From contig NZ_JAHLOD010000019.1 in NCBI RefSeq assembly GCF_018917145.1, positions 1-63,597 of the forward strand: a DNA stretch of 63,597 bases, read 5' to 3'. The notes beneath the pieces are model-generated. The model was not told the origin of the DNA, made no database searches, and saw only the letters and a program-made list of their open reading frames with translations. The number at the start of each line of letters is the position of its first letter. The stretch's first letter is position 1. This DNA is from Clostridium bornimense. GTDB lineage: Bacteria; Bacillota; Clostridia; Clostridiales; Clostridiaceae. Of the stretch, positions 1 through 9,817 are shown piece by piece. The translations under genes were made by a program, and so were the position numbers.

Positions 1-96
1 CCCTGTAAAATTTTGGAATCAGAATGAGCTTTATTAAAGTTACCCTTTTTTTAATAAGACAAACTAGAAAATTTCCAATTTTAAAGTTTTTTTATC

Positions 97-130
97 TTGA
101 CATATTACCAGTCGTCTTTAAATTATTAAT
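97..130 (+). promoter_or_regulatory. Possible promoter of the asparaginase gene
   Basis: A perfect TTGACA lies at 97-102. No perfect -10 follows at 17 bp; the best nearby candidates are AT-rich (TATTAA at 124-129, spacing 21). The remaining leader to the start codon at 271 is very AT-rich and shows no riboswitch I recognise. The first 90 bases hold no gene I can support. Confidence 0.35.
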
Positions 131-270
131 AAATTGGAGAAAATAATTATAGTTTATATAATATATACGTTATATTACTATTAATATATCATTTGTTATT
201 ATATTATATTTACCAATGAAAGATAAGAGAATATAATATAAAAAACAGATATAAGAAGAGGCGTGGTTAT

Positions 271-1257
271 ATGAAAAAGGTAGTTGTAATATTTAATGGT
301 GGAACTATATCAATGAGAGTTGATGAAAGAATACATGCTGCAATTCCTACTTTAAAAGGTGAAGAAGTAATGTCGATGGTTACTGGAATAGAAGAATTTG
401 CAGAAATAGAAAGTTATGATTTTTCTAATAATCCAGGGCCACATATGACACCTAAAATAATGCTAGAACTTTCTAACTACATAAAGAAGTTTTTAGAAAG
501 AGACGATGTTAGTGGTGTAGTTGTAACTCATGGTACTGATTCATTAGAAGAGACAGCATATTTATTAGATTTAACAATAGATAGTGATAAGCCGGTTATA
601 GTTACTGGAGCTATGAGAAATTCATCAGAATTAGGATACGATGGACCAGCTAATTTAGCTGCTTCTATATGTACTGCTATATCAGATGAAAGTAGAAAAA
701 GAGGAGTTTTAGTGTGCATGAATAACGAAGTGCATCTAGCATCTCAAGTTACAAAATCACATTCTATGAATTTAGATGCATTTAGAAGTCCAGAGTTTGG
801 ATCTATAGGAATTGTTGATGATAATAAAGTTTTATATTACAGAAGAGCATTTATGAAAAGACAATTTATAACTTCAGACAAGATAGAAGATAAAGTTGCA
901 CTTATAAAGGCTGTAGCTGGTGATAATAGCGATGTTATGAAGTATTTAATAAGTATTGGCTATAAAGGATTTGTAATAGAAGGCATGGGTAGAGGTAATG
1001 TGCCACCAGCGATGTTAGAAGGAATAAAAATGGCTATAGATAATAATTTGCCAGTAGTTCTAGTATCAAGATGCTTTAATGGAAGAGTATTAGATTCTTA
1101 TGGATACGAAGGCGGAGGAAAAACATTAAGAAATATGGGAGTAATTTTTGGCGATGATTTATGTGGTCAAAAAGCTAGAATAAAGTTAATGTTAGCATTA
1201 GGAGAAAATAAAGATTTAGATAGAATAAAAGAGATATTTGAAGAAGGACGTTATTAA
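271..1257 (+). CDS. ansA: L-asparaginase
   Basis: Hydrolyses asparagine to aspartate and ammonia. The N-terminal FNGGTIS (residues 8-14) supplies the first catalytic threonine (Thr12), and VVTHGTDSLEETA (84-96) is the second asparaginase signature with the catalytic Thr-Asp pair. At 328 residues it is the usual length for a bacterial type I/II enzyme. There is no signal peptide, so it is probably cytoplasmic. The gene stands alone: a hairpin with arms at 1328-1337 and 1352-1361 separates it from the next operon. The start at 271 follows a weak GA-rich ribosome site (aagaggcg). Whether it is the low- or high-affinity type cannot be told from sequence. Confidence 0.93.
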   Translation: MKKVVVIFNGGTISMRVDERIHAAIPTLKGEEVMSMVTGIEEFAEIESYDFSNNPGPHMTPKIMLELSNYIKKFLERDDVSGVVVTHGTDSLEETAYLLDLTIDSDKPVIVTGAMRNSSELGYDGPANLAASICTAISDESRKRGVLVCMNNEVHLASQVTKSHSMNLDAFRSPEFGSIGIVDDNKVLYYRRAFMKRQFITSDKIEDKVALIKAVAGDNSDVMKYLISIGYKGFVIEGMGRGNVPPAMLEGIKMAIDNNLPVVLVSRCFNGRVLDSYGYEGGGKTLRNMGVIFGDDLCGQKARIKLMLALGENKDLDRIKEIFEEGRY

Positions 1258-1327
1258 TAAATAGTATTGTTTTTACTATATATATATTTACAATAATAGA
1301 TATATAAATTATAATTTATTGAGGTGG

Positions 1328-1366
1328 ATGTTGCAAAGTGACTTAGGTTGTTTTGCAACATTCTAT
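1328..1366 (+). terminator. Hairpin, probable weak terminator after the asparaginase gene
   Basis: ATGTTGCAAA (1328-1337) pairs perfectly with TTTGCAACAT (1352-1361), followed by tctattt rather than a clean T-run. The rest of 1258-1525 is AT-rich leader holding the yicC promoter. Confidence 0.5.
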
Positions 1367-1452
1367 TTATGATAATATAAAAAATATAGTATACTTAGGA
1401 TAAATAGAGTTAAGATTATATCAATTATTAAATATTAAATAATAATTGATAA

Positions 1453-1482
1453 TTGTGAATTATGAAGAATATGTGATATAAT
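1453..1482 (+). promoter_or_regulatory. Promoter of the yicC-remA-gmk operon
   Basis: TTGTGA (1453-1458), an 18-bp spacer, then TATAAT (1477-1482) preceded by TG plus one base, making an extended -10. The distance to the yicC start is 43 bases. Confidence 0.6.
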
Positions 1483-1525
1483 CCATAGTATTGAATGATT
1501 TTTGCCAATCGGGAAGGATGGTACC

Positions 1526-2410
1526 ATGCTAAAGAGTATGACTGGGTTTGGACGTGGTATATATTCAGAAGATAATTTAGGATTTACAATTGAAATGAAA
1601 AGTGTAAATCATAGATTTCTTGATTTGAATATTAGAATGCCAAGAAGTATTATGGCCACAGAGGATAAAATACGTAAAATAGTATCTAAAAGCTTAACAA
1701 GAGGTAAGGTAGATATTTTTATAACTCAAAATAATAGTGGGGAAAATTCAGGTGTTGCTACTTTTAACAAAGAATTAGGCGACAGTTATTTTAAATGTTT
1801 AACGGATATTAAAAAAATGTATAATTTAACTGATGAACCTACTTTATCTTTACTATCAAAATTTCCAGATGTAATTACAGTAGAAGCTGCAGAATTAAAT
1901 GAGGAAGAAGCATTTAGAGTTCTTAAGGTAGCTTTAGATGAGGCTATAGAAAATATTGTTTTGATGAGAGTTAAAGAAGGAGAGAAACTAAAAGAAGATT
2001 TACTAAAAAAACTTCAAGGTATTGAAAAAAATGTTGATTCATTATGTGAATTAAGTAAAGATACTGTAGAAAGTTATAGAGTAAAGCTTTCAGAAAGAGT
2101 TGAAGAACTTTTAGAGGGATCCAATATTAATGTTGATGAAAATAGAATTGCTCAAGAAGTAGCAATTTTTGCTGATAAAAGTTGTGTAGATGAGGAAACA
2201 GTAAGATTATATAGTCATATAAATCAAATGAGGGATAATCTTAATTTAAATGAACCAGTAGGAAGAAAACTTGATTTTATTGTACAAGAGATGAATAGAG
2301 AGGCTAATACTATAGCATCAAAAGCTAATGATATTAGAGTAACTAATATAAGTATAAGTTTAAAAAATGAAATAGAAAAAATAAGAGAGCAAATTCAAAA
2401 TATTGAATAG
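1526..2410 (+). CDS. yicC: YicC family endoribonuclease-like protein
   Basis: The start is placed at ATG 1526, giving the family-typical N-terminus MLKSMTGFGRG and following a ggaaggatgg ribosome site; an upstream in-frame TTG at 1502 is not needed. The 294-residue protein has the YicC N-terminal domain and the C-terminal DUF1732-type region (KLDFIVQEMNREANTIASKA, about 247-266). E. coli YicC has been shown to be an RNase involved in small-RNA turnover; the role in clostridia is inferred. It is followed 15 bases later by remA and then gmk, the arrangement also found in Bacillus (yloC-remA-gmk-rpoZ), which supports the call. Confidence 0.92.
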   Translation: MLKSMTGFGRGIYSEDNLGFTIEMKSVNHRFLDLNIRMPRSIMATEDKIRKIVSKSLTRGKVDIFITQNNSGENSGVATFNKELGDSYFKCLTDIKKMYNLTDEPTLSLLSKFPDVITVEAAELNEEEAFRVLKVALDEAIENIVLMRVKEGEKLKEDLLKKLQGIEKNVDSLCELSKDTVESYRVKLSERVEELLEGSNINVDENRIAQEVAIFADKSCVDEETVRLYSHINQMRDNLNLNEPVGRKLDFIVQEMNREANTIASKANDIRVTNISISLKNEIEKIREQIQNIE

Positions 2411-2425
2411 TTTAGGAGGATTTTC

Positions 2426-2701
2426 ATGGGCATTAAATTAATTAATATCGGATTTGGAAATATAGTATCTGCTAATAGATTAGTAGCTATAGTGTCACCG
2501 GAATCAGCACCAATCAAAAGAATAATTCAAGAAGCAAGAGATAGAGGTATGTTAATAGATGCTACATATGGTAGAAGAACAAGAGCTGTTATAGTTACAG
2601 ATTCTGATCATGTAATATTATCAGCAGTACAACCAGAAACAGTAGCACACAGATTAAGCACAAAAGGTGAAGAGCAAGGTATAGAAGAGGTTGATGAATA
2701 A
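2426..2701 (+). CDS. remA: RemA family DNA-binding regulator (DUF370)
   Basis: A 91-residue protein beginning [12 protein letters not shown] and containing the conserved stretch [12 protein letters not shown], characteristic of RemA/YlzA. In Bacillus subtilis RemA is a transcription activator of matrix and osmoprotection genes; in Clostridium the targets are unknown. A strong ribosome site (taggaggat) precedes ATG 2426. The stop codon overlaps the beginning of gmk, so translation is probably coupled. The acidic C-terminal tail ([11 protein letters not shown]) is longer than in the core family. Confidence 0.9.
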   Translation: MGIKLINIGFGNIVSANRLVAIVSPESAPIKRIIQEARDRGMLIDATYGRRTRAVIVTDSDHVILSAVQPETVAHRLSTKGEEQGIEEVDE

Positions 2702-3332
2702 TATGCAATATGATAATTACGATAAAGGACTTTTAATTGTAATATCTGGTCCATCAGGAGCTGGAAAAGGAACAATTTGCAAAGCGTTAGTAGAAAAAGG
2801 AGATTATTTTGTATCTGTTTCTGCTACTACTAGAAATCCAAGAGAAGGAGAAGTTGATGGAAAGTCATACTATTTCCTAAATAAAGAAGATTTTATAAAC
2901 AAGATAGAATCAGGTGATTTTTTAGAACATGCAGAAGTTCATGGAAATCTATATGGTACACCAAAATCAAGTGTTTTAGAAAAACTTGATGAAGGTAAAG
3001 ATGTTATATTAGAAATAGATATACAAGGTGCGCTTAAAGTAAAAGAAACTTATCCAGATGGAGTATTTATATTTATTCTTCCACCATCTATGGATGAACT
3101 TAAAAAGAGACTTATTGGAAGAGGTTCAGAGACACCAGAATCATTACTTACAAGGTTTAACACTGCATTTAAAGAAATAAATTATATATCTAAATATAAT
3201 TATGCCGTAGTAAATGATGAAGTTAATGTTGCCGTTGATAAAATTGAGGGTATATTATTAGCAGAAAGATGCAGAGTAGATAGAGTAAAAGAAATTATGT
3301 TGAATTCTAAGGAGGATATTATAAATGAGTGA
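2694..3332 (+). CDS. gmk: Guanylate kinase
   Basis: Phosphorylates GMP to GDP. The P-loop [10 protein letters not shown] is near the N-terminus, and [19 protein letters not shown] is the GMP-binding region. It is about 210 residues long, standard for the family. The start is uncertain: TTG 2691, ATG 2694 and ATG 2703 are all in frame; the ribosome site gaagagg ends at 2690, giving spacings of 3 (2694) or 12 (2703). The gene overlaps the end of remA by a few bases and overlaps rpoZ by 8, consistent with a translationally coupled operon. Confidence 0.96.
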   Translation: MNNMQYDNYDKGLLIVISGPSGAGKGTICKALVEKGDYFVSVSATTRNPREGEVDGKSYYFLNKEDFINKIESGDFLEHAEVHGNLYGTPKSSVLEKLDEGKDVILEIDIQGALKVKETYPDGVFIFILPPSMDELKKRLIGRGSETPESLLTRFNTAFKEINYISKYNYAVVNDEVNVAVDKIEGILLAERCRVDRVKEIMLNSKEDIINE

Positions 3333-3543
3333 TGCAATGATCAATCCATCAGTTTATAAACTAAAAAAAATAACAGGAGACAGATATTCTTTAGTTGTAA
3401 TAACATCAAAAAGAGCTAGAGAAATTATTGATGGTGATGAACCATTAGTAAACATAAAGTCAAACAAAGCATTAACAATAGCTATAAACGAAGTTAATGA
3501 AGGAAAAATTGAATTCGAAAAAGTTGAAGAAGGTATAAAATAG
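3325..3543 (+). CDS. rpoZ: RNA polymerase omega subunit
   Basis: A 72-residue protein with the RpoZ signature: INPSVYKLKK near the start, then YSLVVITSKRAREI, the helix that contacts the beta-prime subunit. It assists RNA polymerase assembly. A strong aaggagga site lies inside the end of gmk, and the start overlaps the gmk stop by 8 bases. The position directly after gmk matches Firmicute gene order. Confidence 0.95.
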   Translation: MSDAMINPSVYKLKKITGDRYSLVVITSKRAREIIDGDEPLVNIKSNKALTIAINEVNEGKIEFEKVEEGIK

Positions 3544-3563
3544 TATATAAAAAGAGGGATATT

Positions 3564-4751
3564 ATGGGAAAAACAGTTGTTTTGGGCGTTACCGGTGGAA
3601 TAGCTTCTTATAAGGCTTTAGATATTGTTTCTAGATTGAAAAAGAAGGACATAGATGTTCATGTAATAATGACAGAGCATGCGAAGGAGTTTGTAACTCC
3701 ATTATCTTTTCAATCGTTAAGCTCTAATATGGTTATTTATGATATGTTTGAAGAACCAAGAGCTTTTGAAATACAACATATATCTTTAGCAAAGAAAGCA
3801 GATGTTCTTTTAGTGGCACCAGCTACAGCTAATATAATTGGTAAGGTTGCTAACGGAATAGCTGATGATATGTTATCAACTACTATAATGGCTACTAAGT
3901 CACAGGTTATATTTGCACCAGCAATGAATACAAATATGTATGAAAATCCTATAGTACAGAATAATATAGAAAAGTTAAAAAAGTATGGATATAAGTTCAT
4001 AGAACCAGGTAGTGGAAGACTTGCTTGTGGAGATATGGGTAAAGGTAAATTAGCAGATGTTGATGATATTTGCGAAATAGTAGAATCTGCGTTATATGAT
4101 AAAAAAGATTTAAGTGGTAAAAAAGTATTAGTATCTGCAGGACCAACAATAAGTAAAATTGATCCTGTAAGGTATCTTACCAATAATTCTAGTGGTAAGA
4201 TGGGATATGAAATTGCAAGAGAAGCCAGGGATAGAGGTGCTAAAGTTACATTAGTTAGTGGACCAACTAATATTAAGGCACCCCTTGGAGTTAATGTTAT
4301 TAATATATCTACTAATGAAGAAATGAAAAATGCTATAATGGATAGACAAGAGGAATTTGACATTATAGTAATGTCAGCTGCAGTAGCAGATTACAAAGCT
4401 AAGCATTATAGTGATAAAAAGATTAAAAAAGGCAATGAAGATTTAGTTATTGAGTTTGAAAGAGATTCTGACATTTTAAAATTACTAGGTAAAGTGAAAA
4501 AAGATAACATTTTAGTAGGTTTTGCCGCTGAAAGTAATGATTTATTAGAAAATGCTAGAGGAAAGCTTATAAAGAAGAACTTAGATTTTATAGTTGCTAA
4601 TGATATTTCCACTAATGAATATGGATTTAAAAGTGATTTTAATAAAGTAACTATTATATCTAAAAGTGGAAAAGAATTAGTTTTAGATAAGATGACAAAA
4701 AGAGAAGTTGCTAGAAATCTATTTGATACGATATTGGAAAAAAGCCTCTAG
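3564..4751 (+). CDS. coaBC: Bifunctional phosphopantothenoylcysteine decarboxylase/synthetase
   Basis: Carries out two steps of coenzyme A synthesis: ligation of cysteine to phosphopantothenate (CoaB) and decarboxylation to phosphopantetheine (CoaC). The CoaC flavodoxin-like domain covers about residues 1-175, with the catalytic His72, the PAMNTNMY motif (119-126) and active-site Cys155 in GRLACGDMGKG. CoaB occupies the rest, beginning at about SGKKVLVSAGPT. At 395 residues it is a complete fusion. The stop codon sits inside the loop of a terminator hairpin. The downstream priA gene restarts after a repeat-containing spacer. Confidence 0.95.
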   Translation: MGKTVVLGVTGGIASYKALDIVSRLKKKDIDVHVIMTEHAKEFVTPLSFQSLSSNMVIYDMFEEPRAFEIQHISLAKKADVLLVAPATANIIGKVANGIADDMLSTTIMATKSQVIFAPAMNTNMYENPIVQNNIEKLKKYGYKFIEPGSGRLACGDMGKGKLADVDDICEIVESALYDKKDLSGKKVLVSAGPTISKIDPVRYLTNNSSGKMGYEIAREARDRGAKVTLVSGPTNIKAPLGVNVINISTNEEMKNAIMDRQEEFDIIVMSAAVADYKAKHYSDKKIKKGNEDLVIEFERDSDILKLLGKVKKDNILVGFAAESNDLLENARGKLIKKNLDFIVANDISTNEYGFKSDFNKVTIISKSGKELVLDKMTKREVARNLFDTILEKSL

Positions 4752-4764
4752 GGGCTTTTTTTTC
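4738..4764 (+). terminator. Terminator overlapping the coaBC stop codon
   Basis: aaaaGCC-tcta-GGGCtttttttt: the arms lie inside the last codons of coaBC and just after its TAG stop, with the stop in the loop and eight T residues following. Confidence 0.75.
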
Positions 4765-4771
4765 AATTCAC

Positions 4772-4858
4772 TTAATTCAGTGCACAGTTGGCAGTGCACA
4801 GTGCACAGTGAATGTGGAAATTTCGTAGGAATTTCAACCAAAACTGTGCAATGAAAAA
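4772..4858. repeat. Dispersed intergenic repeat, diverged module A copy
   Basis: Contains several overlapping cagtgcacagt units and a short palindrome (gaaatttcgtaggaatttc). The same gtgcacag words and the imperfect aaattcc/ggaattt palindrome recur near 23390, 40190, 49745, 56365 and 61410. This is the shortest and most diverged copy; it lies between coaBC and priA. Confidence 0.6.
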
Positions 4859-4869
4859 GGAGGTGTTTT

Positions 4870-7071
4870 ATGGAGCTTTATGCAGGGATAGTAATTGAGG
4901 TTGATCATTATGGGTTAGATAATATATTCACATACAAGGTTCCTAGTGAAATGAATGATACTATTGCTATTGGGAAAAGAGTTACTATTCCTTTTGGTGT
5001 TAGTAATAAAAAGATAGATGGATATGTATACGAAATATATTATTGTAGACCTGAGAGTAGTAAGAGTTATAGATTAAAGTATATAAAAGAAATAAAAGAT
5101 GATATAGAGCATTTTACAGAAGAAGATAAGAAGGTTATACAGTTCATAAAGGATAAATATCTTGCTACTTATATTGATTGTATAAGGTTAATAACACCGC
5201 CGGGGGCAGATAAGGGATCGAAGATAAAGGTTGAAAAGAAACTATATATAGAAAGACCGTTAGATGGCAAATTTGATAAGGAGCCATATATATCTATATA
5301 CAATGAAGTACAATATAATGAAGGAAAGTATAGTAAGAATACTTTAAGTAAAAGTAGAGGGTTATCATTATCATCTATAAATACTTTAATAAAGCACCAA
5401 TACATAAAAGAAGAAGAAAAAAGGGTGCTTAGATATAATAGTAAGAATTATATCAAAGAAGAAGAAAAAAATCTTACACTACAGCAAAATATGGCGTTAG
5501 ATACTATAAACAATAGTTTTTATAATAAATTTTTAATACATGGAGTTACTGGTAGTGGAAAAACAGAGGTTTTTATAAGGCTTATAGAGGAAAGTTTAAA
5601 AAATGATAAGGATGTTATCATATTAGTACCGGAAATTTCTCTTACACCTCAGATGGTAGAGAGAATAAAGGGAAGATTACAAATAGAGATTGGTGTTTTT
5701 CACTCAAAAATGAGTGTTGGTGAAAAATATGACTTTTGGTACTCTATAAAAAAGAAAGAAATAAAGGTTGCTATTGGTCCTAGATCAGCTTTATTTTTAC
5801 CTTTTAGCAATTTGGGACTCATAATAATTGATGAGGAACATGAAAATACATACAAGTCTGAGACTGATCCTAAATATGATGCTAGAGAAGTAGCTGAGTT
5901 TTTAATGGATATGAAGGGTGGAAAAGTAGTTTTAGCATCGGCTACTCCAAGTTTAGAAAGTTATACAAAAGGGAAAAGCGGACATTATAAGCTTATTGAG
6001 ATGTCTGATAGAATTCCTGGGGCGGTGATGCCTAAAATTGAAGTAGTAGATATGAGATCAGAATTAAGTAATGGTAATAGTTCTATTTTTTCTAAAAGCT
6101 TGTTTGAAAAGATAAATGATAGATTAGAAAAGAAAGAACAGATAATATTATTTCTTAATAGAAGAGGTGATTCCTCCTTTGTTTCTTGTAGAGCTTGTGG
6201 TTTTGTATATAAGTGTCCTAATTGTGATGTATCATTAACACTTCATAGATCAGAAAATATATTAGAATGTCATTATTGTGGATATAAGGTTAGACCACAA
6301 ATTAAGTGCCCAAAATGTAAGAGTAAATATATAAAGTTCTTTGGAATAGGTACGGAGAAGGTTGAAAGATTAACTAAAAAAGCTTTTCCAAGTGCCAATG
6401 TAGAAAGAATGGATTTGGACACAATGAAGGGAAGAAATTCTTTTAGTGAAGTTTACGAAAAACTTAAAAATAATGAGATAGATATATTAATAGGAACACA
6501 AATGATAACAAAGGGGTTTGATTTTAAAAATGTAACATTAGTAGGTGTTTTAGCAGCAGATTTAACTCTTAACATCCCTCAGTATAAGTCTGCAGAAAGG
6601 ACATTTCAGTTACTTACACAAGTTGCGGGAAGAGCTGGCAGAGGTGCAAAGAAAGGTGAGGTAGTTATACAGACCTATACTCCAGGAAACTATGCAATTC
6701 AGAGGGCTGAAAAAATTGATTATAAAGGATTTTATAGTGACGAGGTAGATATAAGACAGGCAATGAAGTATCCTCCTTTTGGAGAGATTGTATTGGTAAA
6801 TCTATTTTATAGTAAAGAGGATGAGGTTGTAGATACTATAAATGTTTTAGCAAAAGAAATGAAATCTAAGTTTACTGATTTGTCAATTCTTGGACCAGTT
6901 CCTTGTCCAATTTTAAAAATAAATAATAATTTTCGATATCAAATTATTATAAAAGGGGATTTATCTCAAAAGATTAATAAAAATATCAAAGATTTTGTGT
7001 ATAATATAGTAAAGAAAAAAAATAATAATATAAAAATTTCAGTAGACATAAATCCAAATGATTTACTGTGA
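4870..7071 (+). CDS. priA: Primosomal protein N', replication restart helicase
   Basis: A 3'-5' superfamily 2 helicase that reloads the replisome at stalled forks. The N-terminal DNA-binding region is followed by Walker A GVTGSGKTEV (225-234), DEEH box (321-324), a zinc-binding insertion with paired cysteines starting near residue 440 (CRACGFVYKCPNC, then C-x2-C pairs), and the helicase C motifs QMITKGFDFKNV and AGRAGRG. Length 733 is normal for Firmicutes. The start ATG 4870 follows a strong aaaggaggtg site. It is followed by def 30 bases later. Confidence 0.96.
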   Translation: MELYAGIVIEVDHYGLDNIFTYKVPSEMNDTIAIGKRVTIPFGVSNKKIDGYVYEIYYCRPESSKSYRLKYIKEIKDDIEHFTEEDKKVIQFIKDKYLATYIDCIRLITPPGADKGSKIKVEKKLYIERPLDGKFDKEPYISIYNEVQYNEGKYSKNTLSKSRGLSLSSINTLIKHQYIKEEEKRVLRYNSKNYIKEEEKNLTLQQNMALDTINNSFYNKFLIHGVTGSGKTEVFIRLIEESLKNDKDVIILVPEISLTPQMVERIKGRLQIEIGVFHSKMSVGEKYDFWYSIKKKEIKVAIGPRSALFLPFSNLGLIIIDEEHENTYKSETDPKYDAREVAEFLMDMKGGKVVLASATPSLESYTKGKSGHYKLIEMSDRIPGAVMPKIEVVDMRSELSNGNSSIFSKSLFEKINDRLEKKEQIILFLNRRGDSSFVSCRACGFVYKCPNCDVSLTLHRSENILECHYCGYKVRPQIKCPKCKSKYIKFFGIGTEKVERLTKKAFPSANVERMDLDTMKGRNSFSEVYEKLKNNEIDILIGTQMITKGFDFKNVTLVGVLAADLTLNIPQYKSAERTFQLLTQVAGRAGRGAKKGEVVIQTYTPGNYAIQRAEKIDYKGFYSDEVDIRQAMKYPPFGEIVLVNLFYSKEDEVVDTINVLAKEMKSKFTDLSILGPVPCPILKINNNFRYQIIIKGDLSQKINKNIKDFVYNIVKKKNNNIKISVDINPNDLL

Positions 7072-7101
7072 TAATATAGTATATTTATAGGAGGCATTAA
7101 C

Positions 7102-7551
7102 ATGGCAATAAGAAATGTTAGAAAGATAGGAGATCCACTTTTAAGAAAGAAGAGTAAAGTAGTTGAGAAAATAGACAGAAGAACTCTTATTTTAATAGAA
7201 GATATGATAGATACAATGTATGAAGAAGATGGAGTAGGTCTTGCTGCACCACAAGTAGGGGTTTTAAAGAGAATAGTTGTTATTGATATTGGAGATGGAC
7301 CAATGGTATTAATCAACCCTGAAATAATAAAAACTGAAGGAAGTTATAGAGATTTTGAAGGATGTCTTTCTATACCAGGAGAAAGCAAAGAAGTAGATAG
7401 ACCAATGAAGGTATGGGTAAAAGCTCAAGATGAAAATGGTAAAGTAAGAGAACTTGTAGGAGAAGAGTTACTTGCAAGAGCTTTTTGTCATGAAATAGAT
7501 CACTTAGAGGGAATATTATTTGTTGATAAAGCAGTAGAAAGTGAGGAATAA
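7102..7551 (+). CDS. def: Peptide deformylase
   Basis: Removes the formyl group from nascent N-terminal formylmethionine. All three family motifs are visible: [15 protein letters not shown] and HEIDH, whose Cys and two His residues bind the metal. At 149 residues it is a type 1 enzyme of normal length. It has a good ribosome site (ataggaggc) and is immediately followed by fmt, which adds the same formyl group to initiator tRNA; the pairing is standard. Confidence 0.96.
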   Translation: MAIRNVRKIGDPLLRKKSKVVEKIDRRTLILIEDMIDTMYEEDGVGLAAPQVGVLKRIVVIDIGDGPMVLINPEIIKTEGSYRDFEGCLSIPGESKEVDRPMKVWVKAQDENGKVRELVGEELLARAFCHEIDHLEGILFVDKAVESEE

Positions 7552-7555
7552 TACT

Positions 7556-8485
7556 ATGAATATAGTTTTTATGGGAACTCCTGAATTTGCAGTTCCATCT
7601 TTAGAAGCTATGATTAGCAATTATAATGTAGTAGGTGTTTTTACACAACCAGATAGACCTAAGGGTAGAGGAAAGAAACTTGCTTTTTCTGCAGTTAAGG
7701 AAGTAGCGGTTAAACATAATATAGATGTATATCAACCTGAAAAGCTTAGAAATGAAAGAGAATATATTGACAAATTAAAAGAACTTTCACCAGATTTTAT
7801 AATAGTTGTTGCATATGGGCAAATACTTCCTAAGGAAGTATTAGATATTCCTAAATATGCATGCATTAATTTACATGGATCACTATTACCTAAGTATAGA
7901 GGAGCAGCACCACTTAATTGGGCTGTTATTGATGGTGAAAAAGTATCAGGAAATACAACTATGATTATGGATGTTGGATTAGATGAAGGTGATATGCTTC
8001 TAAAACAAGAAGTAGAAATTACAGAAAATATGACAGCAGGACAATTACATGACATTCTAATGGTAGAGGGTGGAAAACTGTTAGTTGAGACTATAGATAA
8101 GTTTGTAAAAGGTGAAATAGTTCCTGAAAAACAAGATGGTAGTTTATCTAACTATGCTTCTATGCTGTCTAAAGAAACAGGAAAAATAAATTGGAATAAA
8201 ACAGCGGTGGAAATTCATAACTTAGTAAGAGGGGTAAATCCATGGCCTATTGCTACAACAATGTATGGTGATAAGGTAGTAAAGATATATGAGACAACTC
8301 CATTAGAGGAAAACTGCAATGACACACCAGGTACTATATTAAAAGCTGACAATGATGGAATCAGGGTAGCTACAGGAGATAAAGTGTTATTGATAAAGAA
8401 AATTCAATTTCCAAATAAAAAACCTTTAGAAGTAAAAGAATACTTAAAAGGAAATTCAATAGAGGAAAAGGTAGTATTAATATGA
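7556..8485 (+). CDS. fmt: Methionyl-tRNA formyltransferase
   Basis: Formylates initiator Met-tRNA using 10-formyltetrahydrofolate. The start is placed at ATG 7556 ([16 protein letters not shown]), preceded by gaggaat; the upstream GTG at 7541 lies within def and would add five non-conserved residues. The catalytic region contains the [15 protein letters not shown] signature; the C-terminal OB-fold domain begins near [15 protein letters not shown]. It has 309 residues. It overlaps rsmB by four bases (ATGA). Confidence 0.95.
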   Translation: MNIVFMGTPEFAVPSLEAMISNYNVVGVFTQPDRPKGRGKKLAFSAVKEVAVKHNIDVYQPEKLRNEREYIDKLKELSPDFIIVVAYGQILPKEVLDIPKYACINLHGSLLPKYRGAAPLNWAVIDGEKVSGNTTMIMDVGLDEGDMLLKQEVEITENMTAGQLHDILMVEGGKLLVETIDKFVKGEIVPEKQDGSLSNYASMLSKETGKINWNKTAVEIHNLVRGVNPWPIATTMYGDKVVKIYETTPLEENCNDTPGTILKADNDGIRVATGDKVLLIKKIQFPNKKPLEVKEYLKGNSIEEKVVLI

Positions 8486-9801
8486 AGAGTGGAAGAGAAG
8501 TAGCAGTAGAAGTTTTAGATGAGGTATTTTTTAAAAAAGCTTATTCAAATATAGCATTAAATAATGCATTGAATAAGAGTAATGTTAGAGATATAGATAA
8601 AGGATTAATAACTGAACTTGTATATGGAACATTAAAACATAAATATACAATAGATGAAATTATAAAAGCGATAACAGGAAGAAATATAAGAGATATTGAT
8701 AAATTTTCTATTAACATAATAAGAATAACTATATATCAATTAAAATATCTTAGCAGAATTCCTGAATTTGCAGCAGTAAATGAAGCTGTAGAATTAACTA
8801 AAAAGAGAGCTGGAATAAAGATGGCTTCATTTGTTAATGCAGTAGTAAGAACTTATATTAGAGGAGATAAGAAGCCTACATTTAAAAACATAGATTATAA
8901 AGAAGCTTTTAAATATTCATTAGAACCATGGATGATTCAAAGTTTAAGAAAAGACTATGGAACATATTCTCCAGCTATATTTAAGGGGCTTAATGAAAGA
9001 CCCGCCGTTACAGTAAGAGTTAATTGCCTAAAAGGTGATTATGATGATGTTTTTGCTAAGTTAGAAGAACTTGGCTATGAAGTAAATGAGGGATTTGTAT
9101 CTCCAGATGCTATTGAAATTGTTAGAGGAAAGTCAATAGAAGAAAATCCTTTATTTAAGGAAGGATATATAACAGTACAAGATGAATCTGCTATGCTTGT
9201 TGCATCAATAATGGATTTAGAAGAAGGTTTTGATGTTTTAGATGTATGTGCTGCACCAGGCGGTAAAACTACACATATAGCTGAACTTATGAATAATAAA
9301 GGTAAAGTAGTAGCTTGTGATATTCATGAAAATAAGCTTAAACTAGTAGAAGAGAATGCAGAAAGATTAGGAATCGATATAATTGAAACTAAAACTTATA
9401 ATGGTGAAGAATTTAATGAAGAGTTTGAAAATTCTTTTGATAGAGTTCTTATAGATGTACCTTGTTCTGGACTTGGAATTATAAGAAAAAAACCAGAAAT
9501 TAAGTGGGAGAAAAAAGAATCAGATATTTCTTCAATTCAAAATATTCAAAGAAATATTATGAAGAATGCTTCCAAATATGTTAAGAAAGATGGAGTGTTA
9601 GTATATTCTACTTGTACATTAAACTTAAAAGAAAATGATGGAAATGTAAAATGGTTTTTAGAAAATAATCCTGATTATGAAATAGAAAAAGTGTTTTTTG
9701 GTGCACTAGATAATATGATATATGATAAATTAGGATATGTAACTATATTGCCAAATAAATCAATGGATGGTTTCTTTATGGCTAAATTTAGAAGAAAGTA
9801 A
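8482..9801 (+). CDS. rsmB: 16S rRNA (cytosine-967-C5)-methyltransferase
   Basis: Methylates C967 of 16S rRNA. The N-terminal NusB-like RNA-binding domain (about 1-140, with ELVYGTLKH) is fused to a Rossmann SAM-dependent methyltransferase: SAM site [12 protein letters not shown], and the two cysteine motifs DVPCSGLG and YSTCTL that supply the base-release and nucleophilic cysteines. At 439 residues it is complete. It starts inside the fmt stop (ATGA overlap), indicating coupling. Confidence 0.94.
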   Translation: MKSGREVAVEVLDEVFFKKAYSNIALNNALNKSNVRDIDKGLITELVYGTLKHKYTIDEIIKAITGRNIRDIDKFSINIIRITIYQLKYLSRIPEFAAVNEAVELTKKRAGIKMASFVNAVVRTYIRGDKKPTFKNIDYKEAFKYSLEPWMIQSLRKDYGTYSPAIFKGLNERPAVTVRVNCLKGDYDDVFAKLEELGYEVNEGFVSPDAIEIVRGKSIEENPLFKEGYITVQDESAMLVASIMDLEEGFDVLDVCAAPGGKTTHIAELMNNKGKVVACDIHENKLKLVEENAERLGIDIIETKTYNGEEFNEEFENSFDRVLIDVPCSGLGIIRKKPEIKWEKKESDISSIQNIQRNIMKNASKYVKKDGVLVYSTCTLNLKENDGNVKWFLENNPDYEIEKVFFGALDNMIYDKLGYVTILPNKSMDGFFMAKFRRK

Positions 9802-9817
9802 TAAGCAAGGTGAGAGT

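Noticed and set aside
1-270. Riboswitch or upstream gene end before the asparaginase gene
   Set aside because: No conserved riboswitch words, and no reading frame with a ribosome site; just AT-rich leader.
3737-4363. 208-codon minus-strand ORF opposite coaBC
   Set aside because: Its composition is a reverse shadow of a clearly conserved gene; there is no ribosome site, and the hydrophobic, Ser/Leu-rich translation is typical of antisense frames in AT-rich coding DNA.
4772-4858. CRISPR array or leader among the gtgcacagt repeats
   Set aside because: Units are not regularly spaced, no constant spacer length exists, and no cas gene is in the window.
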